A stretch of DNA of 64,000 bases from positions 982,753 to 1,046,752 of the forward strand of contig JAIWWG010000001.1 of the NCBI GenBank assembly GCA_025435555.1, written 5' to 3'. Each line of letters begins with the position of its first letter. The first letter of the stretch is position 1. The notes beneath the pieces were generated by a model. The model had not been told where the DNA came from and did no database searches. It saw only the letters and a program-made list of their open reading frames with translations. This DNA is from Chytriomyces cf. hyalinus JEL632 (lineage: Eukaryota > Chytridiomycota > Chytridiomycetes > Chytridiales > Chytriomycetaceae). Both the position numbers and the translations under genes were made by a program. This document shows, piece after piece, positions 45,952-56,463 of the stretch.

Positions 45952-46403
45952 TCAGTCTCTGAGGAGTTTCCGATGGCTGGTTGCAGGACCGTAGGCAAAT
46001 GTTCTCAACTGCGGTCTAATGGTTCTTCGATGGTCTTTACAGCCGCCTGTAATGGAGCACGGTTTCCACGAAAAGTTCTGGGCAATGTCTTTGATAGGGA
46101 TGTCACGAAGGCGGGTATAGGACTTTTTCCTGTGGTTTTGCAGGCCATGAACTTCGTTCAACAGATGAAGCTGACTGCTGATGATAGACAAGTGAGCCTC
46201 TTTCAGGTCGGCGACTTCCTTATGCAGTGTATTCTGCATTGCAGCCATAGTTGATTGCATCGTTTCGAGGTGCGTAGGATCACTGAGTGGGTTGCGGTAT
46301 TCTCGTCCGCAGGAGACTTGAACAGCGCTTCTGAAGCAGTATCAGGAGTCGTTCCTTGTGCATCGCTCTCTGAGGTTTGTTCAGTTCTCTGCCGTTTTTT
46401 CAT
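45952..46403 (-). pseudogene. F-box-like gene remnant, copy 1
   Basis: Related to the copy ending at 46644: KKRQRTEQTSESDAQGTTPD (compare RRRTQQTSESGAQGATPN), then, in a shifted frame, LHKEVADLKEAHLSIISSQL, HLLNEVHGLQN and LRDIPIKDIAQNFSWKPC. The frame changes near 46230-46260 and the sequence after the F-box is scrambled, so the gene looks dead. A transcript start at MKKRQRTEQ (about 46403) is assumed from alignment with copy 2. Confidence 0.6.
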
Positions 46404-46643
46404 CAATTTGTTTACCGCACTCACTCTCTGTTGATTTGTGGACAGTAAACAACACTCAGATTCCTGATTGCCTTTATACATAGCTGCTTCGGAATTAAAG
46501 CGCTTGCGTGAAACGCGTCACGAACAAAGGAAGTGACGCGTTTGCGGCGACGAGAAAATTGAAATGGATGAATGTGCTGAAATCACAGATTCGCGGCAAA
46601 TGAAGCTGTTTGTACACAAGTTTGAAAAACATGGATCGATCAA

Positions 46644-47182
46644 TTAAGGTGGAATAACAGTGAAGATTCCAGTTTGTGTGATTGTTTGAGCGACACATAT
46701 TTCGTATTCCAGGGTGGTTTCGTGTTCAATTGCGGCAGCGGCGATGGACAGCACGATCTGATAACGCTCAGGAAGATGGATCCAAGCCAAATCCATTCTG
46801 TTCTTACATCCTTTCTGCACATTGAGAATCGCAAATTGCGTGGCCAACAAGCACTGATTGATCGTTTTGGAAGCCGCCTGGGAATCCACGAAAAGATCTG
46901 GACAATGACTTCGACAGGGATGTCCTCAAGGCGGGTATTTTTCTTTTCATTTTGCAGGCCACTAACTTCGTTCAACAGATGACGCTGGGTCTCTTTTATG
47001 TCGGCGACTTCATTATGTACTGCGGATACTGCTGCTTGGATGTTGTCGAGAGCGCGGGGGATGATTGATAGAGTAGTGGCATCTGAGTCCCTGGAAGGCA
47101 TGGACGGTGCTTCTGAAGCTGCGTTTGGAGTCGCTCCTTGTGCGCCGCTCTCTGAGGTCTGTTGAGTTCGCCGGCGTTTCAT
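46644..47182 (-). pseudogene. F-box-like gene, copy 2, probable frameshift
   Basis: Starts MKRRRTQQTSESGAQGATPN (ATG 47182). A short coiled coil (AVHNEVADIKETQRHLLNEV) is followed by the F-box start LEDIPVEVIVQIFSWIP. The sensible C-terminal half (INQCLLATQFAILNVQKGC, MDLAWIHLPERYQIVLSIAA, TQTGIFTVIPP, ending 46644) is in another frame, with the switch near 46870-46900 and no credible intron there. Either a frameshift mutation or a sequencing error. Coiled-coil plus F-box is a common layout in large fungal F-box families. Confidence 0.55.
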
Positions 47183-47278
47183 TCATATATTTATACCGAT
47201 GTTTTTAACGGCGACTGGCTCTTTTTAATCGGCTCTTGCTTGAGAGCAAGTCCGAATGCACCAACGAGAGGATGCACC

Positions 47279-47602
47279 TCATGTTGGCTGCTGCAATACT
47301 TGCCATCTTGCCACACCAAGTGATATACTTGAAGGTCTGGATCCACACACATCGTGACCAAATTTACTCCCGCGCATGTCCAGTATTTCACCCTCGGAGA
47401 ACCGATTTCCAATCGTCGAATACAAATATTTCAACTGCTGCAAGCTACTTATTTCACGGGACGGCAGCTCGGGGATTCCAAGGGCTCTCAGGTTCCAAAC
47501 TTTCACGAGGTATTTCAGTTGCAAGAAGGGCTCCCGCTGGTTCTGAGATAGACTAGCCTGGATGATTGACAGGGTGACGGCATTTGCTTTTCCAAGAGGC
47601 AT
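47279..47602 (-). pseudogene. F-box-like gene remnant, copy 3
   Basis: Frame with PLGKANAVTLSIIQASLSQN, echoing the DATTLSIIPRALDN segment of copy 2, and SLQQLKYLYSTIGNRFSEGE and ISLGVARWQVLQQP downstream. No F-box core is visible and the copy is short. It is called only because of its position next to, and similarity in one segment with, copies 1 and 2. Confidence 0.35.
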
Positions 47603-47728
47603 GTGGGCAGTTGACCAGGATCACACGAAGTAAATAAAATGAAGCAAAGTAAAAAATATTTCGCATTTTCCCAAAGTTCAAGTCAAGTTGAACACTGCCA
47701 TAAAAAGGGTTCGACAAACACACACTTG

Positions 47729-48394
47729 ATGCTTCAGACGCTCGTCCATCCTTTGCTGCTCCTGCTGCTGGCCTCGACGACTGCATACGCCTTGCAGCAT
47801 GTAGCACGAGTTGTGCCTGGCACCGACAATGGCATCAGCAACATCAACAGCAACAACAAGAACATCCAGGCATGGACCCACCTCCGCAGTCTTCTTGCCT
47901 CCACGAACCACCGCGCCGCAGACGCAGCAGTAGGAGCACCTGCCTCCGCCTCCCTCTCAGGCCCAGCAGAGGCTCCTCGGGGAATGTCGGGCGCTGCTAT
48001 CGCAGGCATCGTCGTTGGTGCGCTTGTGCTTGTATTCCTGCTGGCGGGCGTTGTATACTTTGTGCGCACACGCCGCTCTTCCTCCTTCAAAAGAGTCTCG
48101 ACTGTGCAAACGATGCGCGTGCGCCGTGTCAACTCCACCGCAAAGTCGGCCATGGGTTACGCACGTACCGAGGATTCCGATGCACCTGCTGCTGCGAAGC
48201 CACTTCGTTCCAATGCCACTGAGAAAGTCATCATCCCATACTTGGCGACTTTGCCGGATGAGCTGACTGTCGAAGTTGGCGAGCTTGTGCAGGTTGTCGA
48301 GAGATTCGATGATGGATGGGTTAAAGGTCGCCGCGTGAAGACTGGCCACGAGGGAACCTTCCCAGGTGCTTGTGTTGGATACGGTAATCCATAA
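47729..48394 (+). CDS. SH3-domain single-pass membrane protein 1
   Basis: 221 residues from the ATG at 47729; the frame is open further upstream, but this start gives a signal peptide (MLQTLVHPLLLLLLASTTAY). A short Ala/Ser-rich ectodomain precedes the membrane helix AAIAGIVVGALVLVFLLAGV and a basic stop-transfer (RTRRSSSFKR). The C-terminal SH3 domain reads VIIPYLATLPDELTVEVGEL, VQVVERFDDGWVKGRR, GTFPGACVGY: ALYDY-like start, ELxxxxGD loop, DDGW and the FPxxCV close are all present. Type I topology puts the SH3 in the cytosol. The layout resembles yeast Fus1 and similar fungal surface proteins; the role is inferred only. Confidence 0.85.
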   Translation: MLQTLVHPLLLLLLASTTAYALQHVARVVPGTDNGISNINSNNKNIQAWTHLRSLLASTNHRAADAAVGAPASASLSGPAEAPRGMSGAAIAGIVVGALVLVFLLAGVVYFVRTRRSSSFKRVSTVQTMRVRRVNSTAKSAMGYARTEDSDAPAAAKPLRSNATEKVIIPYLATLPDELTVEVGELVQVVERFDDGWVKGRRVKTGHEGTFPGACVGYGNP

Positions 48395-48687
48395 GCTGTG
48401 CGGTTTACCCCTCTTCTTCATATCACTGGGGCCAGACATGGTTTTTTATTTTATCAGCGTGTCTGAGTTGGAGGTGTCTCTGTTCTCAATAAATATCAAT
48501 ATATGCACGAAAATAGCGTTGTAGTCGTGGTAGCCAAGAGTAGTTGAGAGTGTTGGTGCGGGTGATGGCTGCGGTATGTTCAGCTTTGACCTCGTCAGTT
48601 GAACCTTATCAAGTTCAACTCCCTTCAGGTTTCTCAAAAGAATTGAAATAACAGTCACCAAAACACAGCCCCAAACTTTACAACCAA
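48395..48687. other. Intergenic spacer
   Basis: 293 bp with an AATAAATA signal near 48488 and no gene visible. Confidence 0.4.
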
Positions 48688-49491
48688 ATGCATCTCAGTC
48701 TGATCATCGCCAGCACGGCGCTCTCCTTCCTTCCCACATACGCACTCGCAGAACCGGGCCAGTTCCTCGCAGCGATCGCCAACAGCAACCCAGTTCCATT
48801 TTCTCCATCTAGTCCGCAGCCAGTCCATCACCTTGCAGGAGTGCACCGCAACGGCCCAACTAGTCCAATCAGCAACAGCAAACATGTCGTCGTAGACTCG
48901 TTCAAAAACTTTCTCTCCTCACAAAGGACCAATGTTGGGGGACCCATGGCTGCGGTCGATGGCGCCGCCGCCGCCGCCGCCGCCGCTTCCCCGTCAACCA
49001 GCCCCGAATCGGCGACTTCTTCTTCATCTTCAGTTTCATCATCCTCCAATGCACTAAGCACACCCGCCATCATCGGAATCGCAGTCGGCTCCGCTGTCCT
49101 CGTTGCCGTGATTGCATATCTGATCATGCGCATTCTACGCTCCAAAAAGTCAAACACTAAACGTACCAGCACAATGTCATACCTTCCAAGCACATCCAAA
49201 GACGCCGGCCCTTACATGAGCATCAAAGCCCAACCCGTGAATTCCATCTCTGGTGGTCGACAGAGCCCCACAGGACGCACTGGCGGGGAAAAGGTTGTCA
49301 TTGGCTACACTCCAGCAATATCGGACGAGTTGGAGATTGCCGTTGGAGATTTGGTCAATGTACTTGAAAGCTTTGACGATGGGTGGATGAAGGGAGTGAA
49401 TGTGCGGACGGGGGAGACGGGGCTGTTCCCGGCTGCATGCTTGGGGTACGTGCCTTCTCCGACAGGCAATGATGGAGCGTTGATTGTTTGA
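48688..49491 (+). CDS. SH3-domain single-pass membrane protein 2
   Basis: Intronless, 267 residues. Signal peptide MHLSLIIASTALSFLPTYAL. The ectodomain is Ser/Pro-rich with a poly-Ala run (about 48960-48990) and Ser runs, probably O-glycosylated. Membrane helix IIGIAVGSAVLVAVIAYLIM is followed by RILRSKKSNTKR. SH3: VVIGYTPAISDELEIAVGDL, VNVLESFDDGWMKG, ETGLFPAACLGYVP. Of the array members it is closest to members 1 and 6 in the SH3. Confidence 0.87.
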   Translation: MHLSLIIASTALSFLPTYALAEPGQFLAAIANSNPVPFSPSSPQPVHHLAGVHRNGPTSPISNSKHVVVDSFKNFLSSQRTNVGGPMAAVDGAAAAAAAASPSTSPESATSSSSSVSSSSNALSTPAIIGIAVGSAVLVAVIAYLIMRILRSKKSNTKRTSTMSYLPSTSKDAGPYMSIKAQPVNSISGGRQSPTGRTGGEKVVIGYTPAISDELEIAVGDLVNVLESFDDGWMKGVNVRTGETGLFPAACLGYVPSPTGNDGALIV

Positions 49492-49894
49492 TGTTTAAAA
49501 TTTGTTGTTGGAGTTGCTCTTGTTTTTTTCTTCTGCGCCTGTATCCCCTTTCCAGAATACAGCTTTCTTTTTTGAAAGGTTATCAAAAGTGCTTTGTTAT
49601 CATTGGTGTCCGTGTTTTCTTGCTCTTCTACCTCGTATCTAGCTGATACAACGCGAGGTTCTTGCGGAGTTGGCGTTTCATAAATTGATTTGCAATGCAC
49701 ATGCCACTATTACGCACTCTACCATCGCATTATCAGGGACACTGCTGTAACGGTACAACAGTGCCAGTCCAATGTCGCGTCCGTTGAACGTCGGGGTTGA
49801 GCAAAGGATGTTCAAACATGACGTATGTGCATCGGTGGCAGAAAATAATCAGCATTTAAAATCGAGAAATTAAACACAAACTCAACTTAAAAAA
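49492..49894. other. Intergenic spacer
   Basis: 403 bp; TTTTTTCTTCTG and AT-rich sequence, no gene seen. Confidence 0.4.
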
Positions 49895-50710
49895 ATGAGA
49901 GTCATTGCAGCTCCGCTCTTTTTCAGTCTCTGTCTCGCAAGCATCCAAGCAAGGGCGGACCGTGTTCCTGGCGATGACTTGCCTCCGGTTGATACGTTGG
50001 TGGACCCCGCCGCCGCCGCGATGACCTCCCCCGCTCCCGCAACTTTGGCACCGATCAAAGGCAACTTCGAGCGCCGTCAAGGGCTGTTTGATTTCTTCAA
50101 AACGACAACTTCCTCAATACTTGTATCCTCACAACTTGGATCCTCAACGCTTGGATCCTCAATCTCTTCAAATGCACCCAGCCCTTCCTCAACAAGCTCT
50201 GCAGCGTCAATAACCGAATCCCTTAAAACCAGCAACAGCTCACCGGATCAAAATATGGCCTCCTCCCTCACACAAACCGCAACGGTATCAGCACCATCTA
50301 CTTCCGACAACCCGTTAGCAAACCCCATCATTATTGTATCCATCGTGATTGCATGCCTCGCATTCCTCGGCATCACACTCGCACTCATTTGTTTCCGTCA
50401 CACGCTATTCCCGCGTTCCTTTTCTGAACTAGAAAACCGGAGATCCATTCACACCATCGCCGGCGCCGCCGACACGCACAAACCATACCAAGAAATACCT
50501 TACAAACCTCTCGTGAACCCTTTAAAAAGACTTCGAGCCAAAAAAGTAGTATTCAGTATACTGCAGCAGCAAATTCGAATGAATTGAGTGTGGAGATTGG
50601 GGATTTGGTGGATGTTCACGGATGTTGTCGATGATAATTTTGTGAGGGGTGTGTTGTTGCGGACTGGGCAGGAGGGTGTGTTTCCGAGGATATGTGTTGA
50701 GACGGTGTGA
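49895..50710 (+). pseudogene. SH3-domain single-pass membrane protein 3, SH3 domain frameshifted
   Basis: The intact part (49895-50587) has signal peptide MRVIAAPLFFSLCLASIQAR, a Ser/Thr-rich ectodomain with three LGSS-type repeats (about 50115-50165), and membrane helix IIIVSIVIACLAFLGITLAL. The frame then ends KVVFSILQQQIRMN. In a second frame the SH3 begins IQYTAAANSNELSVEIGDLV, and in a third it ends VVDDNFVRGVLLRTGQEGVF and PRICVETV at 50710. Two frame changes are thus needed, the first next to a run of six A (about 50539-50544). The gene has either lost its SH3 domain recently or the assembly carries indel errors. Confidence 0.7.
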
Positions 50711-51079
50711 AGGGGATTGTGTGTGTGAGGAGGATCGAGAAATGTGTGAGGAAGCATCGAGACGGATCTGTTCATTCTCGCGCAGAGCGTATCTTCGCGC
50801 ACCTGATTTAAAGAAGGGAATAAATGTGCAATAATATAATAACAGCAATAATAATAAGAAGAAAGAAGAAGAAGAAGAAGAAGAAGAAGAAGAAGAGAAG
50901 AAGAAGAAAGACGAATAAGAAGAGAAGACGCCGCAGACGCAGAAGAAGACGAAGAAGAAGAAGAAGAAGAAGAAGAAGAATAATGTATAAACGACACCAC
51001 AAGTTTGAACTCTTTCTTGTTGGGTTCAACACCCATCACACATTTCACAGCCAAAAAAAGACAGTGCACCCATCTCCAA
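50711..51079. other. Intergenic region with GAA-rich microsatellite
   Basis: 369 bp. It is dominated by a (GAA)n / (AAG)n tract from about 50860 to 50982. Long open frames over it (poly-Arg or poly-Leu/Ser) are products of the repeat and not genes. Confidence 0.6.
50860..50982. repeat. (GAA)n microsatellite
   Basis: Interrupted purine-rich trinucleotide tract, about 120 bp, upstream of SH3 membrane protein 4. Confidence 0.9.
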
Positions 51080-51628
51080 ATGCAGTTCAGCACAGCCTTC
51101 CTGACAGCCATCCTGCTGGCAGCGTCCGTCCACGCCACCATCGTCAACATGGCCGAACGAAAGTCATCTCTCCAGCCCATCAGAGCTCTCTCCAATCTCA
51201 GCGCGAAAATGGCTGCCATCCAGCCACCCACCGAATCGAATCCATCAAACGCATCCACGGCCCCAGCACCACCCGCTAATGGTCTCAGCGGCGGTGCTGT
51301 CGCTGGTATTGCCATCGGCGGGTGTGTTGCTGTCGTGGCCGTAGTCGGCGGCGTGTTTGGTTTACAAAGACGGAATCGATTCAACAACGGCGTCACTGGC
51401 ATTGAAGGCGGGTACTCCAAAGTCAAAACGGCCACGACACCAACTTCGAGTTTGGTGATGCGCTCTGTGGTGAAGGGTTTCACGCCCATGCGAGATGACG
51501 AGCTGACATTGTTTATTGGGGACCAGGTGCGTGTGGTGGAGCGTCATGACGATGGATGGGGTAGAGGGATTGTCAAGCGGACTGAGGGAGAGGGATATTT
51601 CCCACTGAGCGTGATTGGAGAGAAGTGA
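51080..51628 (+). CDS. SH3-domain single-pass membrane protein 4
   Basis: 182 residues from ATG 51080, the start that exposes the signal peptide MQFSTAFLTAILLAASVHAT. Short ectodomain with SLQPIRALSNLSAKMAAIQP. Membrane helix GAVAGIAIGGCVAVVAVVGG, then LQRRNRF. SH3: MRSVVKGFTPMRDDELTLFI, GDQVRVVERHDDGWGRGI, EGYFPLSVIGEK. Conserved Asp-Glu-Leu and DDGW are intact. The ectodomain is the shortest of the signal-peptide members. Confidence 0.85.
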   Translation: MQFSTAFLTAILLAASVHATIVNMAERKSSLQPIRALSNLSAKMAAIQPPTESNPSNASTAPAPPANGLSGGAVAGIAIGGCVAVVAVVGGVFGLQRRNRFNNGVTGIEGGYSKVKTATTPTSSLVMRSVVKGFTPMRDDELTLFIGDQVRVVERHDDGWGRGIVKRTEGEGYFPLSVIGEK

Positions 51629-51690
51629 TTTTGTGGTTGGTGTTGGAAAGCTGCAATAACAATAAAAAATTATTATCCGTGTTCATTCAA

Positions 51691-52239
51691 ATGCCTGCTC
51701 GAAACATTGACGGTGTGCAGAGGGTCGACTTGCCTGATACGGACCCTGCGCAGCCGTCCAGCAGTATGCTCTCAGGCGCTATCCCGCTGCTGGCAAACAT
51801 CACAGCAACAGCAGACACCCCAGAGTCACCGCTGCAGCTACCGCAACGCCAGGCCCACTCCAGCGCAGTGTCACTGTTTCTATCCATCCTTCTAACGGTC
51901 GTCCTTGTTGGCCTAATTGCCGCAATTCTGTGGATCCACGTGTTCAAGCAGCCCATCCCACGCATCATCCGTGTACGCCAACTATACAAAAGTCTCGGCT
52001 CAAGCAGCAGCGCAGACAGCGACGAATTCGGGCTCGTTATCCAGAAAGTGAAGCGGTCGCATACGGCTGTGATGGGGGATGAATTGACAGTGGTTGTTGG
52101 GGAGTCTGTGGAGGTGTTGGAGGAGGATGAAGGGATGGATGAAGGGTGGTGTCTTGTGAGGCGGGTGCGGAATGGCGAGACTGGGAGTATACCCATGCAT
52201 TGTTTGACGGGGGAGGCCACCTCGTTTACGCTGCAGTGA
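51691..52239 (+). CDS. SH3-domain single-pass membrane protein 5 (no signal peptide)
   Basis: 182 residues from ATG 51691, 62 bp after member 4. The N-terminus MPARNIDGVQRVDLPDTD is polar, so no cleavable signal is seen; membrane insertion would use the helix VSLFLSILLTVVLVGLIAAI. An unnoticed upstream exon could supply a signal. SH3: RSHTAVMGDELTVVVGESVE, VLEEDEGMDEGWCLVRR, ETGSIPMHCLTGEA. The aromatic start (ALYDY-type) is lost and FP is IP, so ligand binding may differ. Confidence 0.75.
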   Translation: MPARNIDGVQRVDLPDTDPAQPSSSMLSGAIPLLANITATADTPESPLQLPQRQAHSSAVSLFLSILLTVVLVGLIAAILWIHVFKQPIPRIIRVRQLYKSLGSSSSADSDEFGLVIQKVKRSHTAVMGDELTVVVGESVEVLEEDEGMDEGWCLVRRVRNGETGSIPMHCLTGEATSFTLQ

Positions 52240-52402
52240 GGCTGATGAGGAACAGGGGGGATGTATACGTTTGTGGTAGTGTTGTTTGTTGGTGCGAAAA
52301 TAATAGGATGTAGTAATGTGTGTATTCTGAATCTTAACTCAGCTTGTGGTTGGTTTTTCAGTTGAAGGACTGGACCAATTGAAAAACCAGCACTCAAAAA
52401 AA
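52240..52402. other. Intergenic spacer
   Basis: Short spacer; no feature beyond an A-run before the next ATG. Confidence 0.3.
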
Positions 52403-54066
52403 ATGTCCTTTGCGGTCCTTGTTGCTCTGGCTCTATCCACGGCCACCAGCATGGCCATCCCGCAAGAAGTGCAGGCATTGTTGCGAGAGCGCCGTGCTGG
52501 AGGTGTGCACCGGAACGTGCACAAATCAGCCGTCAATACCCATGTTCAAATTGAGGTGGGGCTCAGCATCTTACTTCCATCCCTTGATATGTCCCACTCC
52601 AGGATTGCTTATCGAACCCCCAGCACCAGGAATGCGTTCCAGTCCTCGCTGCGTCAATCTGCAATCCGCTGGGCGTAGGCAGCTTTATCAATGCAACGGC
52701 CGTATCCGCTTTCTACGGAACACCAATCGCTAATGCAGCGGACTGGGAGACTGCGCTTCTTGCATCAACAAGCGGCAGCACAGCAGGCAGCGCTTTCTTT
52801 GAGAGAGTGTTTGGGTGCGGGGGAATGGACGACTCGCCCGTGCCCTTCCATCTCACACACTCGTGCGCACGGGATCTGTCTGCGCTATCGGCGGGATGCA
52901 ACGTAAAGAGCGGCGTTACTGCGGGTGAGCTCAGTTTTTTTTTGGAGGGAGTTTGGCGGACTTGGCACGCCCCGGGATTAAACAAGTTAGGGTTTTGCTT
53001 GGACAAAAAACGATAGCCGCGTCGTCTTCTGTGTGCGTAAGCACCTGTACCCGATTCAGCGATGCTCTCGGTCCCGTGTTGTTTGGAAATGCGCGCGCAT
53101 GTGCTCCAGTCGCCAGATCGAACCCTCTTTTCGATTTGCGCGCGGAAGCTCTTCGATCCGACTTTTGTAGCAAGGAAACAACCTCGTGTGTGGAGGCTGT
53201 TGAGACTGACTTGAAATCATGCGGTACATAATTCCGTATGACTTGCGTCGCTGAATACTTAAACTGTCTCATCATCCGCGCCAGGTTTCGCTAGCAACTT
53301 GGATGCAGCGCATTCTTACTGCGCCCAATACTCTGACAACCCACCTCCTTGCTGCCTTCACTTGAAGAATGAGCAACGCACAGCCAACACCAAATCCCCA
53401 CTCAACATTGTCAGCAAATTCATCAAAGCGTCCAAAGACATGAAAGCCGAAGGTGCATCGACACCAGCAGCAGCGTCCAACAATGACGCGTCTACATCTG
53501 TCCAATCCACTTCCGGCCTCAGTGCAATCTCAATTGTTGGAATTGTTTTGTCTGTGCTCTTTTTACTGGGTCTCGCGGCTGGCGGATTTTACTTTTACAG
53601 GAACCGTGTGGATTACCGAATTCAAAAACGTCGCTCCACTCGTAGACCTTCGCAAGGTTATTTCAACAACAGCAGCAACAACAACACTTCCAGACAAACC
53701 AATCCATATTCAGTCGGACGCATTGTTGTATCCCCCGTCGCCACGAATATAACCAACAACAAGTACTCCAAAATCCAAGACGATGAATCGAATCCACCTG
53801 CTTCAAGTACCACACCCTCACCTGCTGCCGGTAAACCTTCGCAATCCATCAATGCAAGTTCAATCTTTGCCGCGCAGCAGTTGAAGAGCAATAGTCCCGC
53901 ACGGCCAGTGATTCTGGAATATACCGCCGTGCAAGGGGATGAGCTGACGTTGAAAATTGGCGATATGGTGCAAGTCGTGGAACTATTTGATGATGGATGG
54001 GTGAAAGGGACTGCTCTAAATTCAGGCAGTGTGGGAATGTTTCCGGCTGCGTGTATTGGGGTATGA
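52403..54066 (+). CDS. SH3-domain single-pass membrane protein 6 with Cys-rich ectodomain
   Basis: Multi-exon. Start ATG 52403 gives signal peptide MSFAVLVALALSTATSMAIP. Exons then encode a cysteine-rich ectodomain: VGSFINATAVSAFYGTPIAN, FERVFGCGGMDDSPVPFHLT, HSCARDLSALSAGCNVKS; after an intron, SSVCVSTCTRFSDALGPVLF, ARACAPVARSNPLFDL, DFCSKETTSCVEAVETDL; then AHSYCAQYSDNPPPCCLHLK. The membrane helix is ISIVGIVLSVLFLLGLAAGG. The cytosolic part has Asn/Ser runs and the SH3 ILEYTAVQGDELTLKIGDMV, QVVELFDDGWVKG, GMFPAACIGV. Introns lie near 52510-52660, 52925-53010 and 53223-53283; the first is uncertain. The Cys-rich part may bind an external ligand. Confidence 0.8.
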
Positions 54067-54208
54067 AAAGAAAGAGAGTGTGTGTGCAGCTTATAAACAG
54101 TTTTGAATAAAAATAAAACAGTAACATTTATCCTTGGCGTTGTTGACGACAGGGGATCATAAAATGAGCTGTTTTTTTAATGATATTATTATTCAAATAG
54201 TTGAGCAT

Positions 54209-56463
54209 TCAACCCATCGCTGACACTTGCGTCAATAAAAACACGTTCAATACAGTGATGAAAACTGCGACAAGAACCATCAAACTCCCAAACCACCACG
54301 AATTCGCATAGCATACTACCGTCTCACCCGCTTGTCGTCGCTGATCCCCCAGCACACCCACATCATCAATACTCACATCCTCCACAGGAGACACAAACTC
54401 CACAGTCATAATCCTGCGCGAGTTTGTAAAATACACAAGCGGCCACACAGCAAACGGTAGCAACGCGCTTAAACACACTTGCGAAATCACCAACAGTCGG
54501 TCCACGGCTGAATCGCCAAACACCAGCGTTACAATCAAAGAAGGAACTATAGCGATACTGCGTGTGATTAAGCGTCGCGCCCATTGCCGCTTTCTGAAAA
54601 AGAAGACCATGGACGAGGCGCAGTCGGACAGACGTGCCTTGTTTCTTTTGAATGCCGCGTTTTGCGCGTCTTTTTTTTCGTCAGTACCGTTCGTTCCTGC
54701 AACAAGGAACCCGTCACTTGATCCTCTTCCATCACCACTCACAACCCCAACATCATCATCCACACCATCCATCAACCCACCCATCCCTCCCAAAAACCCT
54801 TCCATCACAATCTGGCTTGCCAGTGTGCCAGTAATCGTACTACACTGCCCACTAAAAAGCAACCCCAAAGCAAACAGCGCTGCAACAGCCTTCCCAAGCA
54901 TTTGCTGCAACAGCCCATACGCATCTTCAATTCCACCCATTTCATCCGCCTGTGGGGTTCCATAAAACGCTGCCGCCGCAGTCATGAGGATGAAACTGTT
55001 TACGATCGTTGCGTAGAGCAGGCTACACATGCTGTCCACGTTCAAGTGGTGGAGGGTTTGCTTGAGGATGGGTTGATGGCGGGCGGGCATTGTGCGTTGT
55101 TGGGGTGGTGGTTTTGTGAATGCGTATTGAATGGATTGCGCGAGAGAGTGTGTTGGTACTTGAGGTTGTTGCAGTAGTTGCTGTGGATGGAGGGTTGGCT
55201 GTGGATGGTCTTGATGGTCGATGATTGAGATTGCTGATACATCTTGATGTTGAGGGTGTTCTGCTGGATTCGGTAGCGGGTTTAACGTGAGTACTGAGGA
55301 TTGATGCGTGGGTCCACCTCCCTTTACCCCCGAGGCGTGATTCGAATTGCGCATACGCAGCCGTGGAGGATCCATTACGATTGTTTTGGACGAATTTTGA
55401 CGATTGTCTTGTAATGTATTTGAAGAAGGGGGAGTGTCTTGCGCAGAAACATGTTCCACCATTTCGTGTCCTCCTTCGCCGGTGTTTGTATGCGCGGTAC
55501 CGGTAGGCGCGATAGCGCCATTGCCAGTTTTATTGAGCAAGCCCTGTTGCCGCTCTCTGTAAGCAGGCGACCGAAACTGCACTAGCGCACCATGAAGATA
55601 CAAGTTATGCGGCATCACAGTAGCACCAAGAATTCCAAGGGACATGTACAATGCTTGTGGGTCTGTGACGAGGAGTGAAGACGGAACGTATCCTTGCAGC
55701 GCAGTTCCCCAGCTCACAGGGAGACGCGAGAGTAGGACCGTGAAGCATAGACCGATACTGAAGATGAGAAAGAAAATAAACATTTCAAAGTATCGGAGAT
55801 GTTTGTCGCTGAATCTGCACAAAATAAAACGCGGAACCAATCGTTTTTCAGAAAGGGAAACCTGTGACATCAAGTAAAACCTCTCACCCGGCAAGGACAA
55901 CAAACACGTCCAATCCCATGATCAACACGCCATAAGGAATGCGCAGTCCAAATAACATGTGCAACGCAATCGCAGCTCCAAGAACTTCGGCAAGATCCGT
56001 GGCAATGATGGCCAACTCTGCTAATATCCACAACACAAAGTTTGCGGTGGGATGAAACTCTTGGCGGCACATTTGAGGCAAATCGCGGCCGGTAACAAGC
56101 CCCAAGCGGATCGTGAGTGATTGTAGCGAGATTGCAATGATTCCTGACAGGAGCACGACAGACAACAGTTTGTGTTCAAAGTTGGCACCGGCTGAAGAGC
56201 AGTTGGTGTAGTCCATGTTAAGTTCGTTAGTGCACAGGTGACGAAAGTTGGAAGGAGATAAGAGTCGTCACCAGCAAGATCGGTTGCCCTGGGATCACAG
56301 GCTATCAATTAAGGAGTATATATCACCGGGCAGACATATCTTACCAATTTCCCGGGTCCATGTAGCCGACGGCAACAAAGCTGCCTGGACCGACAGTGGA
56401 GATGATGATGGCTACGAGGGATGCCGCTTTCGTTCGAACGCGGTGCCACAGCGAGGTTGACAT
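54209..56463 (-). CDS. NRAMP (SLC11/SMF) divalent metal-ion transporter
   Basis: Proton-coupled Mn2+/Fe2+ transporter. Starts MSTSLWHRVRTKAASLVAII at 56463. Motifs: GPGSFVAVGYMDPGNW (TM1 metal-binding DPGN), then ATDLA, LSVVLLSGIIAISLQSLTIR, RLGLVTGRDL and IIATDLAEVLGAAIALHMLF. After an intron come GILGATVMPHNLYLHGALVQ (TM6 MPH motif) and QIVMEGFLGGMGG with RLITRSIAIVPSLIV. Introns fall at PGNW, at ATDLA and after VVLAG. Two long polar inserts occur: about 140 residues between TM6 and TM7 (Gln/His-rich) and about 60 residues before the RRLITR helix. Both DPGN and MPH are intact, so transport is expected. The gene splits the SH3 array. Confidence 0.93.

Noticed and set aside
50824-51279. Open frames with long Arg, Lys, Leu or Ser runs
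   Set aside because: They arise from the (GAA)n microsatellite read in different frames; no start context or homology.
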